This document shows positions 1 through 10,436 of a DNA stretch of 64,000 nt, piece after piece. The stretch comes from Aradus depressus (lineage: Eukaryota; Arthropoda; Insecta; Hemiptera; Aradidae), in the NCBI GenBank assembly GCA_963662175.1, contig OY759224.1:27289489-27353488 (forward strand), read 5' to 3'. How positions within the stretch are numbered: the first letter of the stretch is position 1; each line of letters starts with the position of its first letter. The position numbers and the translations under genes were made by a program. Under the pieces are notes generated by a model. The model worked only from the letters and a program-made list of their open reading frames with translations, was not told where the DNA came from and did not search any database.

Positions 1-189
1 AATAAACCAGCTTTAAAGTCTTATGATCTTAACAATTCCTAAGATCGTTGTTCATAGTCTTTACCACAAGACATGGTACATCATGCTTCATCTTATGATA
101 GAAATCATTTTAGAGGCCCCAGATTTTTTTCACACTATCTCACACCTATAATATTAAAGGATTTTAAAGATCTCCTATGTTCTGTAGGA

Positions 190-435
190 AGACTTTATTA
201 TTGCGTAGGATTCATATGTATTTCGTGTTCAAAAGTAGTTTTTTTAAAATATTTATTTTAATGTTGTTATTCATCTTGAAGTTGTGGCTTTAAGAGGTTA
301 TTAATTCAGTTAAATTGTAACCAATAGCAATGGATGGAATTTCATAGGCTTTAGAAATCCTATATATACCGGAGAACGGATAGTTGCTTTCAGTGTTTAT
401 TTGATCCAGTTTTTTCAGTATTTGGTTGTGAATCG
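190..435 (+). repeat. Dispersed repeat C, copy 1
   Basis: About 240 bp that recur in inverted orientation at 24846-25110, sharing blocks such as GTAACCAATAGCAATGGA and TATATATACCGGAGAACGG. The conserved part includes a TATA-like box, so it may be an LTR or the promoter end of a retroelement. No coding frame is visible and no terminal repeats were found. The rest of 1-190 holds nothing I recognise. Confidence 0.6.
361..395 (+). promoter_or_regulatory. TATA box plus initiator-like site in repeat C
   Basis: TATATATA at 361-368 is followed by a TCAGT initiator-like motif whose A is at 392, i.e. 31 bp downstream, the usual TATA-to-start spacing in arthropods. The TATA box and the 16 bases after it are kept in the inverted copy (TATA at 24967-24974, minus strand), where a TCAGT lies about 27 bp downstream. 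Promoter activity is inferred only. Confidence 0.4.
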
Positions 436-691
436 ATTAGAAATTTTAAATTAACAGATGCTGTCGATACGGCGTTTTGACTTCAATTATAATATTTCAT
501 ATCGATACATTCGTCACATCGGCCAAAATTAGGATTTTTGAATTCCTCTTCTCTCAACTCGTTCTTCCCATCGGACGATTTCTCTGGAAATGAATAGGTG
601 CTAAACTCATGACGTTTTGAACTTAGATATTAAATTTCGTGGCATTACGGTTATTAAAACGGCATTGAGTAGAGTTTTTGTGTTGACCCCC

Positions 692-722
<31 letters not shown>

Positions 723-2060
723 AAAATGCGTTCCCTTTTGTGGGAATGAAACTTTGGCGGGGGGAGGGAACTAATACCGGAATATTCGCTGATATAATGA
801 ATTCATTGAAATTTTTATATGTTGATCCAGTAAAACTGGTCAGAAATGGTTAGGGCGGATTGGGGATGGTTCGCCAAACATGCCTAACCACGCCTACGCA
901 CCCCTAACCAATTCGGTAATGTAATTCCTTAACGCGAATTAATCTAACTATGTTTCCACGCTCACTCTAAAACCAATTTTTATCTATTATATAAAGTTAT
1001 ATATCACATACTCTATAATTCAATTGGCTTCTAAGAATACTACACATAAAATTTCATAACAATACGGCCATCCATTAATGAGGTAGAACAATTTTTATGA
1101 TTATCCCCCAATCACAACCCCACTTTTATTCAACATTTTCAGACAACATATACCCTTTTTTTCAATCTGGCCCTAAAGAATGCTTCATGTGAAGTTTCAA
1201 GAAAATCCGTTCAGCCGTTTAGGCATGGTTCGAATAAATATACAAAAAATTAAACCCCGTTTCAGCTTTATTAATAAAGATTATGAGTTCAATTTTATTT
1301 CCTTGTATTTATTTTTATTTTTATTTTTAATATTCTATATATTATATATATTCTATATCTATTTTTATTATTGTTACCTTCTTTTTAATGTTAAAGAGTG
1401 TATTTACCCTCGACTAAAAATTTTATTTCTTAAGGGCTAATAGAGAAATTTAATTGAATTGAATATGTGTAAAGTGGGAACCCTTCGTTGGCCCTTAGGA
1501 CATCATGGTAGCACCGCCACTGACACTGGGCGGATACAGGTATGTAACGCTGTAGATAGGTTTCCGATGGGACTGTACAGAGAGCTTTTGGCTTCCTGCC
1601 AGCCACGTTATTTCCGACTTGCTCCATCTTGATGTCATCCCTAGATCGATTCCTGGGAAGATAGTGGTCCCCCTGTTCTTCGTTTGTCTTTGACACCTAG
1701 CTCTAGTGCTACAAGACTTCCTCTCTCTTGGAAATAAAGAAGAACTTCTTCTTTCCTCTTTGTCGGTAAAGAACTAACACAACTGTTCTCAATCCATTTC
1801 CTGTAAATATTGTTTTCATTCGAGCGTCTGTCTGTTAGTTGGGAAAGTTGTGTATTGGAAGAAGAAGAAGAAGAAATTCGATTTTGAAATTTCACTGGAA
1901 TGCAATTTTTCCATGGCTTCCAAAATCGATGTCCCGAAAGAATGATTTCCGGAGTGAGAACGGAATTTTGTATCCAGAATCAGTCATATAGTTTAAATAT
2001 TTATTTTCTTTTTTAATTTCTTATTATTATATTTTCTTGATTATATTATATTTTGAATTA
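436..2060. other. Non-genic stretch: microsatellites and DR1 scraps
   Basis: Holds a DR1 fragment (about 480-660), a run of 22 C at 687-708 followed by (CA)n to 723, a fragment near 1180-1250 with the phrase AAATCCGTTCAGCCGTTTAG common in insect non-coding repeats, AT-rich simple sequence at 1290-1375, and a short GAA run near 1860. The short open frames here are low-complexity accidents. No gene seen. Confidence 0.6.
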
Positions 2061-2155
2061 ATATTATCACAATACTTCATAACGATCTCATGATCCACAC
2101 AGTACCCGAAACAATTCAAACTACTTACATACGGTTTTTTAGCAAACTTTACACA

Positions 2156-2925
2156 AATAATTTTTTTTTTTTTTTTTTTTTGAAACAGATATTTACACCT
2201 GTATAAAAATAAATGCAACAAGCAAATATGCTAATAGAGAGATAATGGCAATGTCAAAATGTCAAGAGGGGAGAAATCACCCAGTGGTGACACACCCTAG
2301 TCACTGATTTCCTCTCATTTGTAACTAGGTTAGGTTTTATGACTCATGCCCGGGCTTTAACTACGAGGTCAAAACGCCTACTACCAGAGCGCTCTTTCGT
2401 CACTCTGGTGGACATGAGCCCGACTCTACTGTGGGAGTCCTAAATGTAGCCTATCCTAAGTTTTTATTCACCTTGGGCAGGGATCTTAAACGAGTATCTT
2501 ACATCGTACAGGCTCGGGACCATCGCTTAACGTCCCATCGGATGGATGGCATGCTTACGTTTATTTTACCTCCCAGATAAAATAAACTAAGGGCCTCGGT
2601 TGGGTTTCGAACCCACGATCTTGAGATCAGAAGACAAGCACGCATACGACTGAGCTACCGGCGACCTCCGTTTGTAACTAATCACTGTCACTGCTGCTGC
2701 TAAGGAGGTCTCTAGGCCATTGACGCTTAAGCCGTCGTTGGAGAAGTATGGCAGAATGGAGGGCACGGACTAGAGTATAGTTTTGTTGGAGTCGTAATAA
2801 GGAGCATTGGCCATTGTACGAAGGATTTTGTATTGAAAGGATTGGATGGGCTAGAGATTGGAAGCCTTGGCAGAACCACAGAGTTCAAGTCCGTTAGTCC
2901 ACATAGGTACATACTCTCCTCTGTT
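2156..2925 (-). mobile_element. Retroposon B, copy 1, nested in the Jockey tail
   Basis: Begins with about 20 T at 2161-2180, the complement of a poly(A) tail, so the element is read on the minus strand. It matches 9985-10385 over GGCAATGTCAAAATGTCA, CACCCAGTGGTGACAC and GTATGGCAGAATGGAGGGC. It is inserted in the Jockey fragment and is itself interrupted by a SINE at 2328-2670. No reverse-transcriptase motif is visible, so this is a 3' UTR fragment or a non-autonomous retroposon. Confidence 0.55.
2328..2670 (-). mobile_element. SINE-A full copy with target duplication
   Basis: A tRNA-derived SINE on the minus strand. Its head, at the right, is GGCGCCGGTAGCTCAGT-like with an A box (TAGCTCAG) and a B box (GGTTCGAAACCC). 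The body carries CTTCGGATGGGACGTTAAG-like and CATGTCCACCAGAGTGACG blocks, and the tail at the left is TTAGG-like. TTTGTAACTA flanks it at 2318-2327 and 2671-2680. The matching site without the SINE exists near 10163-10170, so insertion limits are firm. Confidence 0.85.
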
Positions 2926-3245
2926 TTTAATCTCCACAACACCTCCCACGAAGGTTAATGGGAAGATGGAACCGCGACGTATTGCCACCTTGAATCATAT
3001 TCGTTATTAATATTTTTCAACATTATTTTCCTTTACTTTTATTATATCTCTTACTATCCACCCTTAAAATTTTTTTTTTTTTTTTTGTTTTTTTTTTTGT
3101 TTTTAATAATAATTAAGGTAAATTTTCGTCCCGAGGACCTACCACTGGGTGGCCTTCCTCTCACATGCCATTCACGCCACCATATCCATACCTACCATCT
3201 TAGATGCTGGTTGTTGCACCCTAGCAACAGTTGTATTTTTATAAC

Positions 3246-3989
3246 TAAAAAACAAAAAAAAAAATATGATAAAATAAAAATTCTATGCGTTTGTATATCT
3301 GTGTATCCAGAACCCTCATGACGATACCTATAGTTTTTGAGCAAAGTCGGCCATATTAACAAAAACTTCAATAACTGCCGTTGTAATGAAAGTATAGACA
3401 CGAAATTTAATATGTTTATCTAGAACTCCATATGGACGACATCTATTGATTTTCAGCCAAATCGGACAAATAAAAGGGTAACATTTTACATTGAAATTCA
3501 AATTTGCATACTACGGAGAAACAACTGCTGGGGAAGTACATAATCGGTGATTCATCGGCAACTTTTTTGTTATTTTTGTATTCATTTTGAACACTTTCAT
3601 TAGGTTTAAAAAACGGGGCTAATGAACACGCAAAGCTTCATATGCAAATATTCATATATTTGAAAATAATGATTCAAGAAACCAGACCGCTCTGATTGTG
3701 GTTCATTTTGTGTGGTTACTACCAAAGAATAATTACTGTGGGTAAGTAAAGAGAGCCTCATTGTAATTTCCGTTTGGTCGTTGGGAAAGCTATAAAATAT
3801 ATGTGTGTGCCATTCTATAGAGTAATGATTTTCTTAAGTATCCAGTTTGGAGACCAGGAAAAACAGGCGAAAATTCTTTTCGTTTCTCAACCATTATGCC
3901 ATGATATGATAATCTACCGCGAAAGATCAGTTAATGTGCCAACTTGACAAGAGGTACACAAATCGCTTGCGTATATCAATGTTCGATCA
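3246..3989. repeat. DR1 repeat fragments
   Basis: Contains DR1 phrases: GTATAGACACGAAATTTAAT (3390-3412), GACGACATCTATTGATTTTC (3434-3453), GGGGAAGTACATAATCGGTG and CTTTCATT-rich trailing sequence. DR1 is the commonest unclassified repeat of the window, found in both orientations without open frames or clear terminal repeats. No gene seen. Confidence 0.55.
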
Positions 3990-4261
3990 GATTTCTAATT
4001 CCTTTATTATTGATCCTTATTTTTAGGGTTCGTGCTGTCCTCGTCCAGTTGCTTATATATTTTTAATTATTATTTTTATTTATTTATTTATTTTATTTTT
4101 TTTATTATTTATTTATTATTTTTTTATTTATATTTTTTTTGTTTTATCTCTTTCATTTCATGCTTTCTGTTTATTCATTTACCATTGATTTATTACGTAT
4201 TCTGTCTTTTATTTTTGTATATATTTCTATTTTGTATTATTCATTTCTTTTTTTTTCCTTT
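3990..4261. repeat. T-rich low-complexity tract
   Basis: Mostly T with A, including (TTTA)n and a run of about 20 T at 4259-4280 that is the complement of the poly(A) tail of the adjoining SINE. The open frame across it is rich in F, Y, I and L because of composition only. Confidence 0.6.
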
Positions 4262-4476
4262 TTTTTTTTTTTTTTTTTTTCTTTTGGCTTTATGTACGGT
4301 GCATATTAGCCATGTCAATGTGTTATATATAATTATTTAAGACATCCATGGCCCCGGGAGGGAGTTCTATCTACGAAATAAAACTCACTCCCGGACGGGA
4401 TTCGAACCCGCAAACCATGGTGAGACCATGCGACCAAAGCCCTACGCTCTAGTCCGCACGGCCACCATGGCCCCCT
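4262..4476 (-). mobile_element. SINE-B copy 1 (tRNA-derived, poly(A) tail)
   Basis: Read on the minus strand: a GGGGGCCATGGTGGCCGTGC head, a B box GGGTTCGAATCCC, a body with GGGAGTGAGTTTTATTTCG, ending in a poly(A) tail (T run at 4259-4280). Other copies lie at 19114-19352 and 59980-60175. The 24 bp beyond the head (TGTCTGATCACAAAATTTAG and on) are shared with the 19-kb copy but not with the 60-kb copy. Confidence 0.75.
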
Positions 4477-4700
4477 GATTCTAAATTTTGTGATCAGACA
4501 TTCATTACATCGGCAGTTATTTAAGTTGAGCCCTTCTTCCCTTCGACATAATTCGCGGAAAATTATTAGTTGCCATCCTTATGGGGTTTTGAATTTAAAT
4601 ATAAAATTTCATCTCGATACATTCATTACTGCGGTAGTTATGAGGATCTTATTATGTATTAAATAAATTGTATTACTTATTATTTTATCATGTCATCTTA
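4477..4700. repeat. DR1 fragment
   Basis: Inverted DR1 phrases CATTCATTACATCGGCAGTT and ATTTCATCTCGATACATTC. No gene seen. Confidence 0.5.
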
Positions 4701-4710
4701 GTCATCACTT

Positions 4711-5029
4711 GAGGGCGCCGGTAGCTCAGTGGTATGCGTGCTTGCCTTCTGAGCTCAAGGTCGTGGGTTCGTAGCCCGACCGAGGCCCTTAGTTTATTTT
4801 ATCTGGGAAGTAAAATAAACTTCAGCACGCCGTCCTTCGGATGGGACGTTAAGCGATAGTCCCGAGCCTGTACGATGTCAGGTACTCGTTAAAGACCCCT
4901 ACCCGGGGGTAGAGTCGGGCTCATGTCCACCAGAGTGACGAAAGAGAGCGCTCTGGTAGTAGACGATATGACCTCGTAGTTAAAGCCCGGGCATGAGTCA
5001 TAAAACCTAACCTTACCTAACCTAGTCAT
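4711..5029 (+). mobile_element. SINE-A full copy, plus strand
   Basis: One of the clearest SINE-A copies. It has the tRNA-like head GAGGGCGCCGGTAGCTCAGT with A box, then a degenerate B box GGGTTCGTAGCCC, the central body with CCTTCGGATGGGACGTTAAG, the block GTCCACCAGAGTGACGAAAG, and the tail AACCTAACCTTACCTAACCT, a decayed telomere-type repeat. Being pol III-like by its boxes, it would need a LINE for mobility. Confidence 0.85.
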
Positions 5030-5094
5030 CACTTCTGCTTATTGTTATTGTTTATAAATATTGTAGTATAAATAATAGTAAAAAAAAAAAAATT

Positions 5095-5440
5095 CAGGGT
5101 GCATCTTGCGTTTGTGCAACATCACCCGTCTATGTTTGTAGAGGGAGCTCGGGATCTGGTTAGCTCAAGTGAGGTGATGGTGGGCCGGAAGCGACCACCG
5201 GAAGACAACCGATCGCCACAGCGAGTCACAACGCTTTTTTCTGCTCCCCTCAGGAGCCGACAAACCGGCTGAACACTAGGTAGCCTGTCTCCGTCACCAG
5301 CTGCCGTGGATTCAGTCCCAGGTATGATCCGGTCCTGCTAATCAACTCCACCCTGGCCTGGTCGTACAGCGGGCAATCGAGGACTACGTGTTCTGCCGTC
5401 TCGATGCCCTCACATGAACAGTTTGGGTCGATTTCTAATT
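5095..5440 (-). pseudogene. LINE tail family T, copy 1 (CxC...ETAEH finger end)
   Basis: On the minus strand this is the last part of a non-LTR retrotransposon ORF2. It aligns with 25650-25990, whose translation shows the zinc-finger-like CSCGxxETAEHVV end found at the C-terminus of I/R1-type LINE proteins, and with 28360-28700 and 40025-40245. Shared landmarks are TACGTGTTCTGCCGTCTCGA and ATTCAGTCCCAGGTA-like blocks. It is 5'-truncated and eroded. Confidence 0.6.
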
Positions 5441-5559
5441 CCGAAATCTAATCAGCACAATTAGTTAGCATATGTTTTTGACTTTTATGATATGACTTTT
5501 TCATTTAAAATTTCAAGTTCATAGCTACAATTGTTACTGCATTAGAGTGCAGTTATTTT

Positions 5560-6226
5560 ATTTTATTTTTTATTTTTATTATTTACAATCGGTATAAACC
5601 ATAAGTAAATTTGATGAATGATAGTTAAAAAAAAAATGAAATAAAAAGAAAAAAAAGAAAAGAATATAAATAAAATAAAAAATATATATGTACATATGAG
5701 GAGTTTGGAGCCTGGTTGAAACTGAACTGGAAGAAAAAGGCAATTGAAAATTGAGTACATTTTGTTTATCTCCATAAATGGGCCCCAAATATTTATTTAT
5801 GTTTGAAATTTTAGAATAGTATTGGATGAGTGGTCCCTTTTTGTGTTCTATAAAGTTTTTGAAGGCCGTATGATCCATTGTGACTTTGAAAATATATGCA
5901 CAAAATATTTGTGGACTAAACTTAAAGTGCTGCTATCTATCAATGAAGTGAAGAAACTAACTGATCTACACTGGTTATGAAAAAAGGGAACCTATGCCAA
6001 CATCAAGATGGTAATAACTCATTTTCCGAAAAATTGTGGGTTGGTCCGCTCTGGCTCCAAACTCCTCATATATGATAATAATAAAACAAAAAAAAAGTTT
6101 AAAAAAAAATTAAAAAATATATACATCGAAAGGATATGGTTATGTACAAAATGATAGATGAAAAAAAAAAAAAAAATCTATATAATAAAATAATAATGGT
6201 CTATATGCAAATAATATAATATTATA

Positions 6227-6291
<65 letters not shown>

Positions 6292-6545
6292 ATATATACA
6301 AAACCAAGAGAAAATATTAAATTTAAATAATAATAAAAATAAACATAAAACAATAATAATAAAGATAAAATAAAATCAACATGAAAGCCCTTCAACTCGA
6401 GACCCCTCGAAACACCCCCGGTTCTCTGTCATCCCAGGGGCAGGGGAGGCCGCGGGGGCTCGAGTGATCCCCCCAGCCTTCTCGCCCCGCCAGGCACTGT
6501 CCAGCAGTGGAGGCAGACCAAGAAGGAAAGGAGAGTTGAAGGTAA
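5560..6545. repeat. Dispersed repeat D, copy 1
   Basis: TATTTACAATCGGTATAAAC at the left and TTCAACTCGAGACCCCTCGA plus GATCCCCCCAGCCTTCTCGC at the right both recur, in the same order and orientation, at 46605-46975. Copy 1 is longer because of extra sequence at about 5640-6160 and the TA microsatellite. The right part is GC-rich and contains CACTGTCCAGCAGTG; it could be the UTR of a LINE. No convincing frame. Confidence 0.55.
6231..6284. repeat. (TA)n microsatellite
   Basis: An uninterrupted run of about 27 AT dinucleotides inside repeat D. Confidence 0.95.
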
Positions 6546-6709
6546 GAGGATTACATGAGGGCTTCTAGAATCTTCAAACTAACCACATAACCACTGTGTC
6601 TCCGCACATTAATGTGCCGCCAAAGTTTAACCAAATTGAGAAAATGTCAAAAATTGCAATATTTGTCCCATTTGGCCAAAATTGACTGTTGATTTTCAGC
6701 ACTAACAGT

Positions 6710-7083
6710 TAGGGTTCAATCGATACAACAAAATATCGATACTTCTACTCATGAGTATTATCAAATAAAACTTTCGATACTACTCAAGTATCGAATGAAA
6801 AGTATCGATACCTACTCGTATCGATTGAATCGATACTTCGTTATAATTAATTTTAAACCATGTATAATATATACACTTATATAATATCATTAGTCCGTGG
6901 ACCGTAATTTGAGTTCAGTATTTTATTGCAACAACAAATAAAAGAAAATTGTAAGAAATTAAACGGTGAACGATTTTAATGAATTTGAAACGAGTACTTT
7001 GAATCGATACAAGTAATATCCATTCGATAACTACTCTAAGTATCGATATTTTACTTGTATTTACTTGTATCGATAGATCGCTA
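6710..7083. mobile_element. Non-autonomous hAT element (374 bp)
   Basis: Begins TAGGGTTCAATCGATAC and ends with the imperfect inverse GTATCGATAGATCGCTA. It is flanked by the 8-bp direct repeat CTAACAGT (6702-6709 and 7084-7091), the target-duplication length of hAT transposons. The interior is rich in TATCGATA motifs. A second element with the same terminal sequence lies 313 bp away at 7397-8168. No transposase fragment. Confidence 0.75.
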
Positions 7084-7091
7084 CTAACAGT

Positions 7092-7388
7092 ACTGTTGAG
7101 CTAGCAATATAAAAGAATCGATATAAAATGTTATATTCAAATTCCCATACCTTGGAGAAAAAACTGCGCAAATCAACCATAAGGAAGAAGGGACTTGAGG
7201 GAGGCTTAACAAAAAAACTCAACTGCCATTGTAATGTATTGAAATTCAAATTTTTATATTTTGAATCAAAATCACATAAGGGCAACTTTTTAAGTTTCAT
7301 TTCATACCCTCGAATGGAAGGGAGAATCAGAGGGGGGCCCAATTAAAAAACCCAGTAACCACCAAAGTAATGAATGTATCGACACTGT
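7092..7388. repeat. DR1 fragment between two hAT elements
   Basis: Contains GAAGGGAGAATCAGAGGGGG and GTAATGAATGTATCGACACT, DR1 phrases that continue past the second hAT element (GTATGAGGATTC at 8170), so DR1 was the target of that insertion. Confidence 0.5.
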
Positions 7389-7396
7389 AGTATGAG

Positions 7397-8168
7397 TTGG
7401 GATCTATCGATACAATTAAACACAAGCAAAGTATCGATACTTTTATCCGATCCAAGTACTTATGGTATCGATTTTTTCTTTCGATACCAAGTAGGTATCG
7501 AATATATATTACTTGTTTCGATTCAAAGTACTCGTTTCAAATTTCAACAATTAAAAAAAATTATATACATTTTGTCAATTCGTCAAAATCGTTCACCGTT
7601 TAATTTCTTACAATTTTCTTTTATTTGTTGTTGCAGTAAAATACTGAACTCAAATTCCGGTCCACGGACAAATGATACTCGTATATATCGATGGTGATAA
7701 CCTCATGAGTGATGTGATCACGCAGTCTGCATGATGCGTCCTTATTTCTTACCTTATTTACATTAAATGGTTTATCGTTTATGAAGGTATACGTTTGTTT
7801 AATTTTGAAGAGAACCGTGAACATGATTACGATTTCATTATTTTATTTTATTTTTACATTCCATTTTGTCAATTACAAATTATAATGCCTCGTCCTACGG
7901 CAAAAGTGTGGATTTATTACACTAAGAACGTTTCGATCTCAGCGACTTGCAAAAAGTGTTTTAAAATAGTGAAATATTGTCGAAATACGAATAGTCTCCA
8001 GTAGTTTTATATCCTTAGTAAAAATAAATTGTATGTTTATTTTATATATCGCATCGATACGAGTAGGTATCGATACTTTTTATTCGATACTTGATTAGTA
8101 TCGGAAGATTTATTCGATACTACTCATGAGTAAAAGTATCGATACTTTGTGGTATCGATAGAACCCTA
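7397..8168 (+). mobile_element. Non-autonomous hAT element with BED-finger exon (772 bp)
   Basis: The left end TTGGGATCTATCGATAC and right end GTATCGATAGAACCCTA are inverted repeats with two mismatches. AGTATGAG flanks both sides (7389-7396, 8169-8176), an 8-bp duplication as expected for hAT. The interior keeps only a start codon and the first part of a BED zinc finger (7885-8004), so the element cannot move without a helper. It shares its ends with 6710-7083. Confidence 0.8.
7885..8004 (+). pseudogene. Truncated BED zinc-finger start of a hAT transposase
   Basis: ATG at 7885 opens a 39-residue frame beginning MPRPTAKVWIYYTK, then ATCKKCFKIVK and NTNSLQ, followed by a TAG. This is the BED-finger pattern: aromatic W-x-Y-Y start, CxxC, and the N-T-x-S-L segment before the expected HxxxxH pair, which is lost at the stop. 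BED fingers bind DNA at the N-terminus of many hAT transposases. The catalytic domain is absent from the element, so this is a relic or at best a short DNA-binding peptide. Confidence 0.65.
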
Positions 8169-8176
8169 AGTATGAG

Positions 8177-8820
8177 GATTCAAAAGTCACTATGTAAATC
8201 AAATATAGATTTTTAAGCAAAAGGAGCAAAAACTTAATTGAATAATTCGATAAACCCCATGAGGACAACACCTATTAGTTTTCAACCATATGATTGATTT
8301 TGAATAAAATCGGTAATTTAGTTTCAGAGGGAGAGAGATAACTAATTAAATCGTAATAGGGAAGTACATCGCTGGTGATTGATAAACGTCTTAGCCCCTC
8401 TCTGTTACCCCTTCCTAGATCCAGCTTTACTACACTGCAACAGACCGCAGAGAACCAGAGCCAGCCCTCCTGAGAGCAGCCATTTCAAGTGTCCTTAACT
8501 CTGAGGCACACAGAGCCCTCTCCCACACCTTCTTCCATCACATTTACATCCAGATTGAAATGCGTATTTGTTTAAAAGGTTGTTCTCTGGGCGAAATGCA
8601 TATTCAACATGGGGTGGAAGAATAAAGCCACTGAATCCCACTTTCGCAGTGCATATTTTATTTAAACTATATTCAGTTCCCCACTAAAAATTATGCAGGT
8701 TTAAATAACAATGAAAGTTTTGTTTTTGATATCCTTACTTTCTATATCTATGGTCACAGGAAATAAGTTTTTAAGTCGTTAAATGGCCGAAATGAGTATT
8801 AATTTTATTTTAAAATTAAA
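8177..8820. other. DR1 fragment and unassigned sequence
   Basis: 8177-8400 is DR1 (GAGGACAACACCTATTAGTT, GGGAAGTACATCGCTGGTG). 8400-8740 is unassigned and has no frame. 8740-8810 (ATCTATGGTCACAG, GTCGTTAAATGGCCGAAATG) recurs at about 15000-15050. Confidence 0.5.
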
Positions 8821-8980
8821 TAATTTTTGCGTTTCCTTCCCTGAGTTTTCCCTATTTTCTTTACCAAAACGTTTTGATTTGTGTCACACTTCAGTAAAAA
8901 CTTTTTACTTAAGTGTGACACAAATCAAAACATTTTGGTAAAGAAAATAGGGAAAACTCAGGGAGGGAAACACAAAAATA
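8821..8980. mobile_element. Fold-back element, about 78-bp arms
   Basis: The left arm reads TTTCCTTCCCTGAGTTTTCC ... GTGTCACACTTCAGTAAAAA and the right arm is its near-perfect inverse up to CACAAAAATA, with almost no loop. RNA or single-stranded DNA would form a long hairpin. One arm recurs alone at 51600-51682. This is probably a minimal MITE or the snapback of an element end. Confidence 0.75.
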
Positions 8981-8982
8981 TT

Positions 8983-9984
8983 CGTTCACGATTAAAACAA
9001 AATATATAAACAAAATGTATTATAAAAAAAATATATAAGTAATTACTAACAATTATTTTAATCAATAATTTATACAATTAGAAAATTAGTCTAGAGTTTA
9101 TTGACATTCTTGATAGTTCAAGTGAATCACAGTGGTGTTTTCTTTTAAATCGTCGTCTTTTTCGAGTCGGTTTGTACAGATCACTTTAGAAATCATATCA
9201 TACTGGCGTTACTCGATATCAGAAAGTCACTCTCAGAATTACGCTGTGCAATGAAACACAGAAAATTTCTGACGCTAACTCATTACTTTCATATACCCAG
9301 TAATGTCAGTACGAAATGATTTAGAGAGAGGACTGTCCATTTTTCATTCCAATTACGATTTCGAACTTGTCTTTTCATAAATTATTTATTTATTTTTTTT
9401 TCCATCATCTCTATCCGTGTTCTACTGCTAAAATATTCAAAGAATTTTTTAGAATGCTCTACTGTGAATATGTTCCTAATATGTAGTTTGGATACTACAG
9501 GCACTTTGACCCTCTGTCTCTTTAAAGATTCATGTCGTAGGAAGAACATAGCGGCTAATGTATTCCAGATCGTCAACAGGTAGAAGAGAGAGGATGCCCA
9601 GAGATCATAATTCATACATGGCAAAATCAATAGAGTATTGATTGCAAGGAACATACTTATAGCAACAGGAAAAAAATAGTGTGTGCTTGGAACAGACGCC
9701 AGAAGTGATACTTCTTTCGCGATTTTTAAATTTTTTTTGTTTTTTAATCCATAAATATTAAAGTAGCTCCTTGGCCCGTCAAAAATGAATGTAGGAAATT
9801 ACACACTGACTTAATTAACTCTTCATAAAGAAACTAGAATGCGCTGGGTAGCGTGCTTGCATACTGAGCTCAATACCGCCAGTTTTATATCTGGAATATG
9901 AAAAAAATATAGTGTGCTTGGAACACACGCTTTCATCGCCGCGATGGAATTCTTCGTCTGTGTTCTGTTCAATTTTTTTTTTTT
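8983..9984. other. Repeat E scrap plus unrecognised sequence
   Basis: 9165-9325 is a copy of MITE family E (TACAGATCA ... ACTCATTACTTTCATATACCCAGTAATG), useful as an uninterrupted reference for the 26-kb copy. A 90-codon minus-strand frame at 9382-9654 starts with hydrophobic residues (MFLAINTLLILPC). I do not recognise it, and neither its context nor composition argues for a gene. 9838-9900 holds a degenerate SINE-A head. Confidence 0.45.
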
Positions 9985-10385
9985 TTTTTGAGTTGTATCC
10001 CCTTAAATTTTTTTTTTTTTTCTACTTACAAATAGATATTTACAACTGTATACACATAAATACAACAAGCAAATGTGCTAATAAAGATGTAATGGCAATG
10101 TCAAAATGTCATGAGGGGAGAAATCACCCAGTGGTGACACTCCCTAGTCACTGGTTTTCTCTAATCACTGTCACTGTTTCTGATCAGGAGGTCTCTAGGC
10201 CAGGACGCTTAAGCCGTCATTGGGGAAGTATGGCAGAATGGAGGGCACGGACTAGAGGATTATTGTGGGAACTAAGAAGGGAAAATAATTTTTTATATTC
10301 GGATTTTGCGACTTCAGTGATGAAAGGTACGTTAAGGTCAGTGTGAAGAGTTTTGTTGGAGATGTAATAAGGAGCATTGGCTATT
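9985..10385 (-). mobile_element. Retroposon B, copy 2 (empty SINE site)
   Basis: Starts with T runs (9967-9989, 10007-10020) and matches copy 1 at 2156-2925 through GGCAATGTCAAAATGTCA and GTATGGCAGAATGGAGGGC. At about 10163 it lacks the SINE-A present in copy 1, giving a natural empty site. 3' UTR-like with no recognisable protein. Confidence 0.55.
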
Positions 10386-10436
10386 GGAAGAAATTATTTG
10401 AAATAAGTAAGTCGGAAAATAAGAAAAAAACTCCTT

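Larger units (their letters stand above)
2073..3245 (+). pseudogene. Jockey-clade LINE C-terminus and 3' tail, interrupted
   Basis: From 2075 the plus strand reads LHNDLMIHTVPE and continues to about 2155, the reverse-transcriptase C-terminal segment typical of Jockey LINEs (consensus NxxLHxDLxIxxV). It then stops inside a 770-bp insertion and resumes near 2905-2925 with ACCTCCCACGAAGGTT and the 3' UTR to about 3245. The uninterrupted relative at 34600-35270 shows what is missing: the two tails match on both sides of the insertion. It is 5'-truncated and non-functional. Clade assignment rests on the longer copy. Confidence 0.65.

Noticed and set aside
617..853. A 78-codon frame with a polyproline stretch
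   Set aside because: Generated by the poly-C and CA microsatellite within a DR1 scrap.
4032..4340. A 102-codon hydrophobic frame suggestive of a membrane protein
   Set aside because: Pure T-rich low-complexity DNA ending in the tail of a SINE.
4711..4790. Candidate tRNA genes (A and B boxes)
   Set aside because: The box-bearing segments are the heads of SINE-A and SINE-B; they do not fold into complete cloverleaves and are followed by SINE bodies in every copy.
9382..9654. A 90-codon minus-strand frame with a hydrophobic start, possibly a receptor exon
   Set aside because: No family motif or splice context convinced me; retained only as part of an unassigned region.
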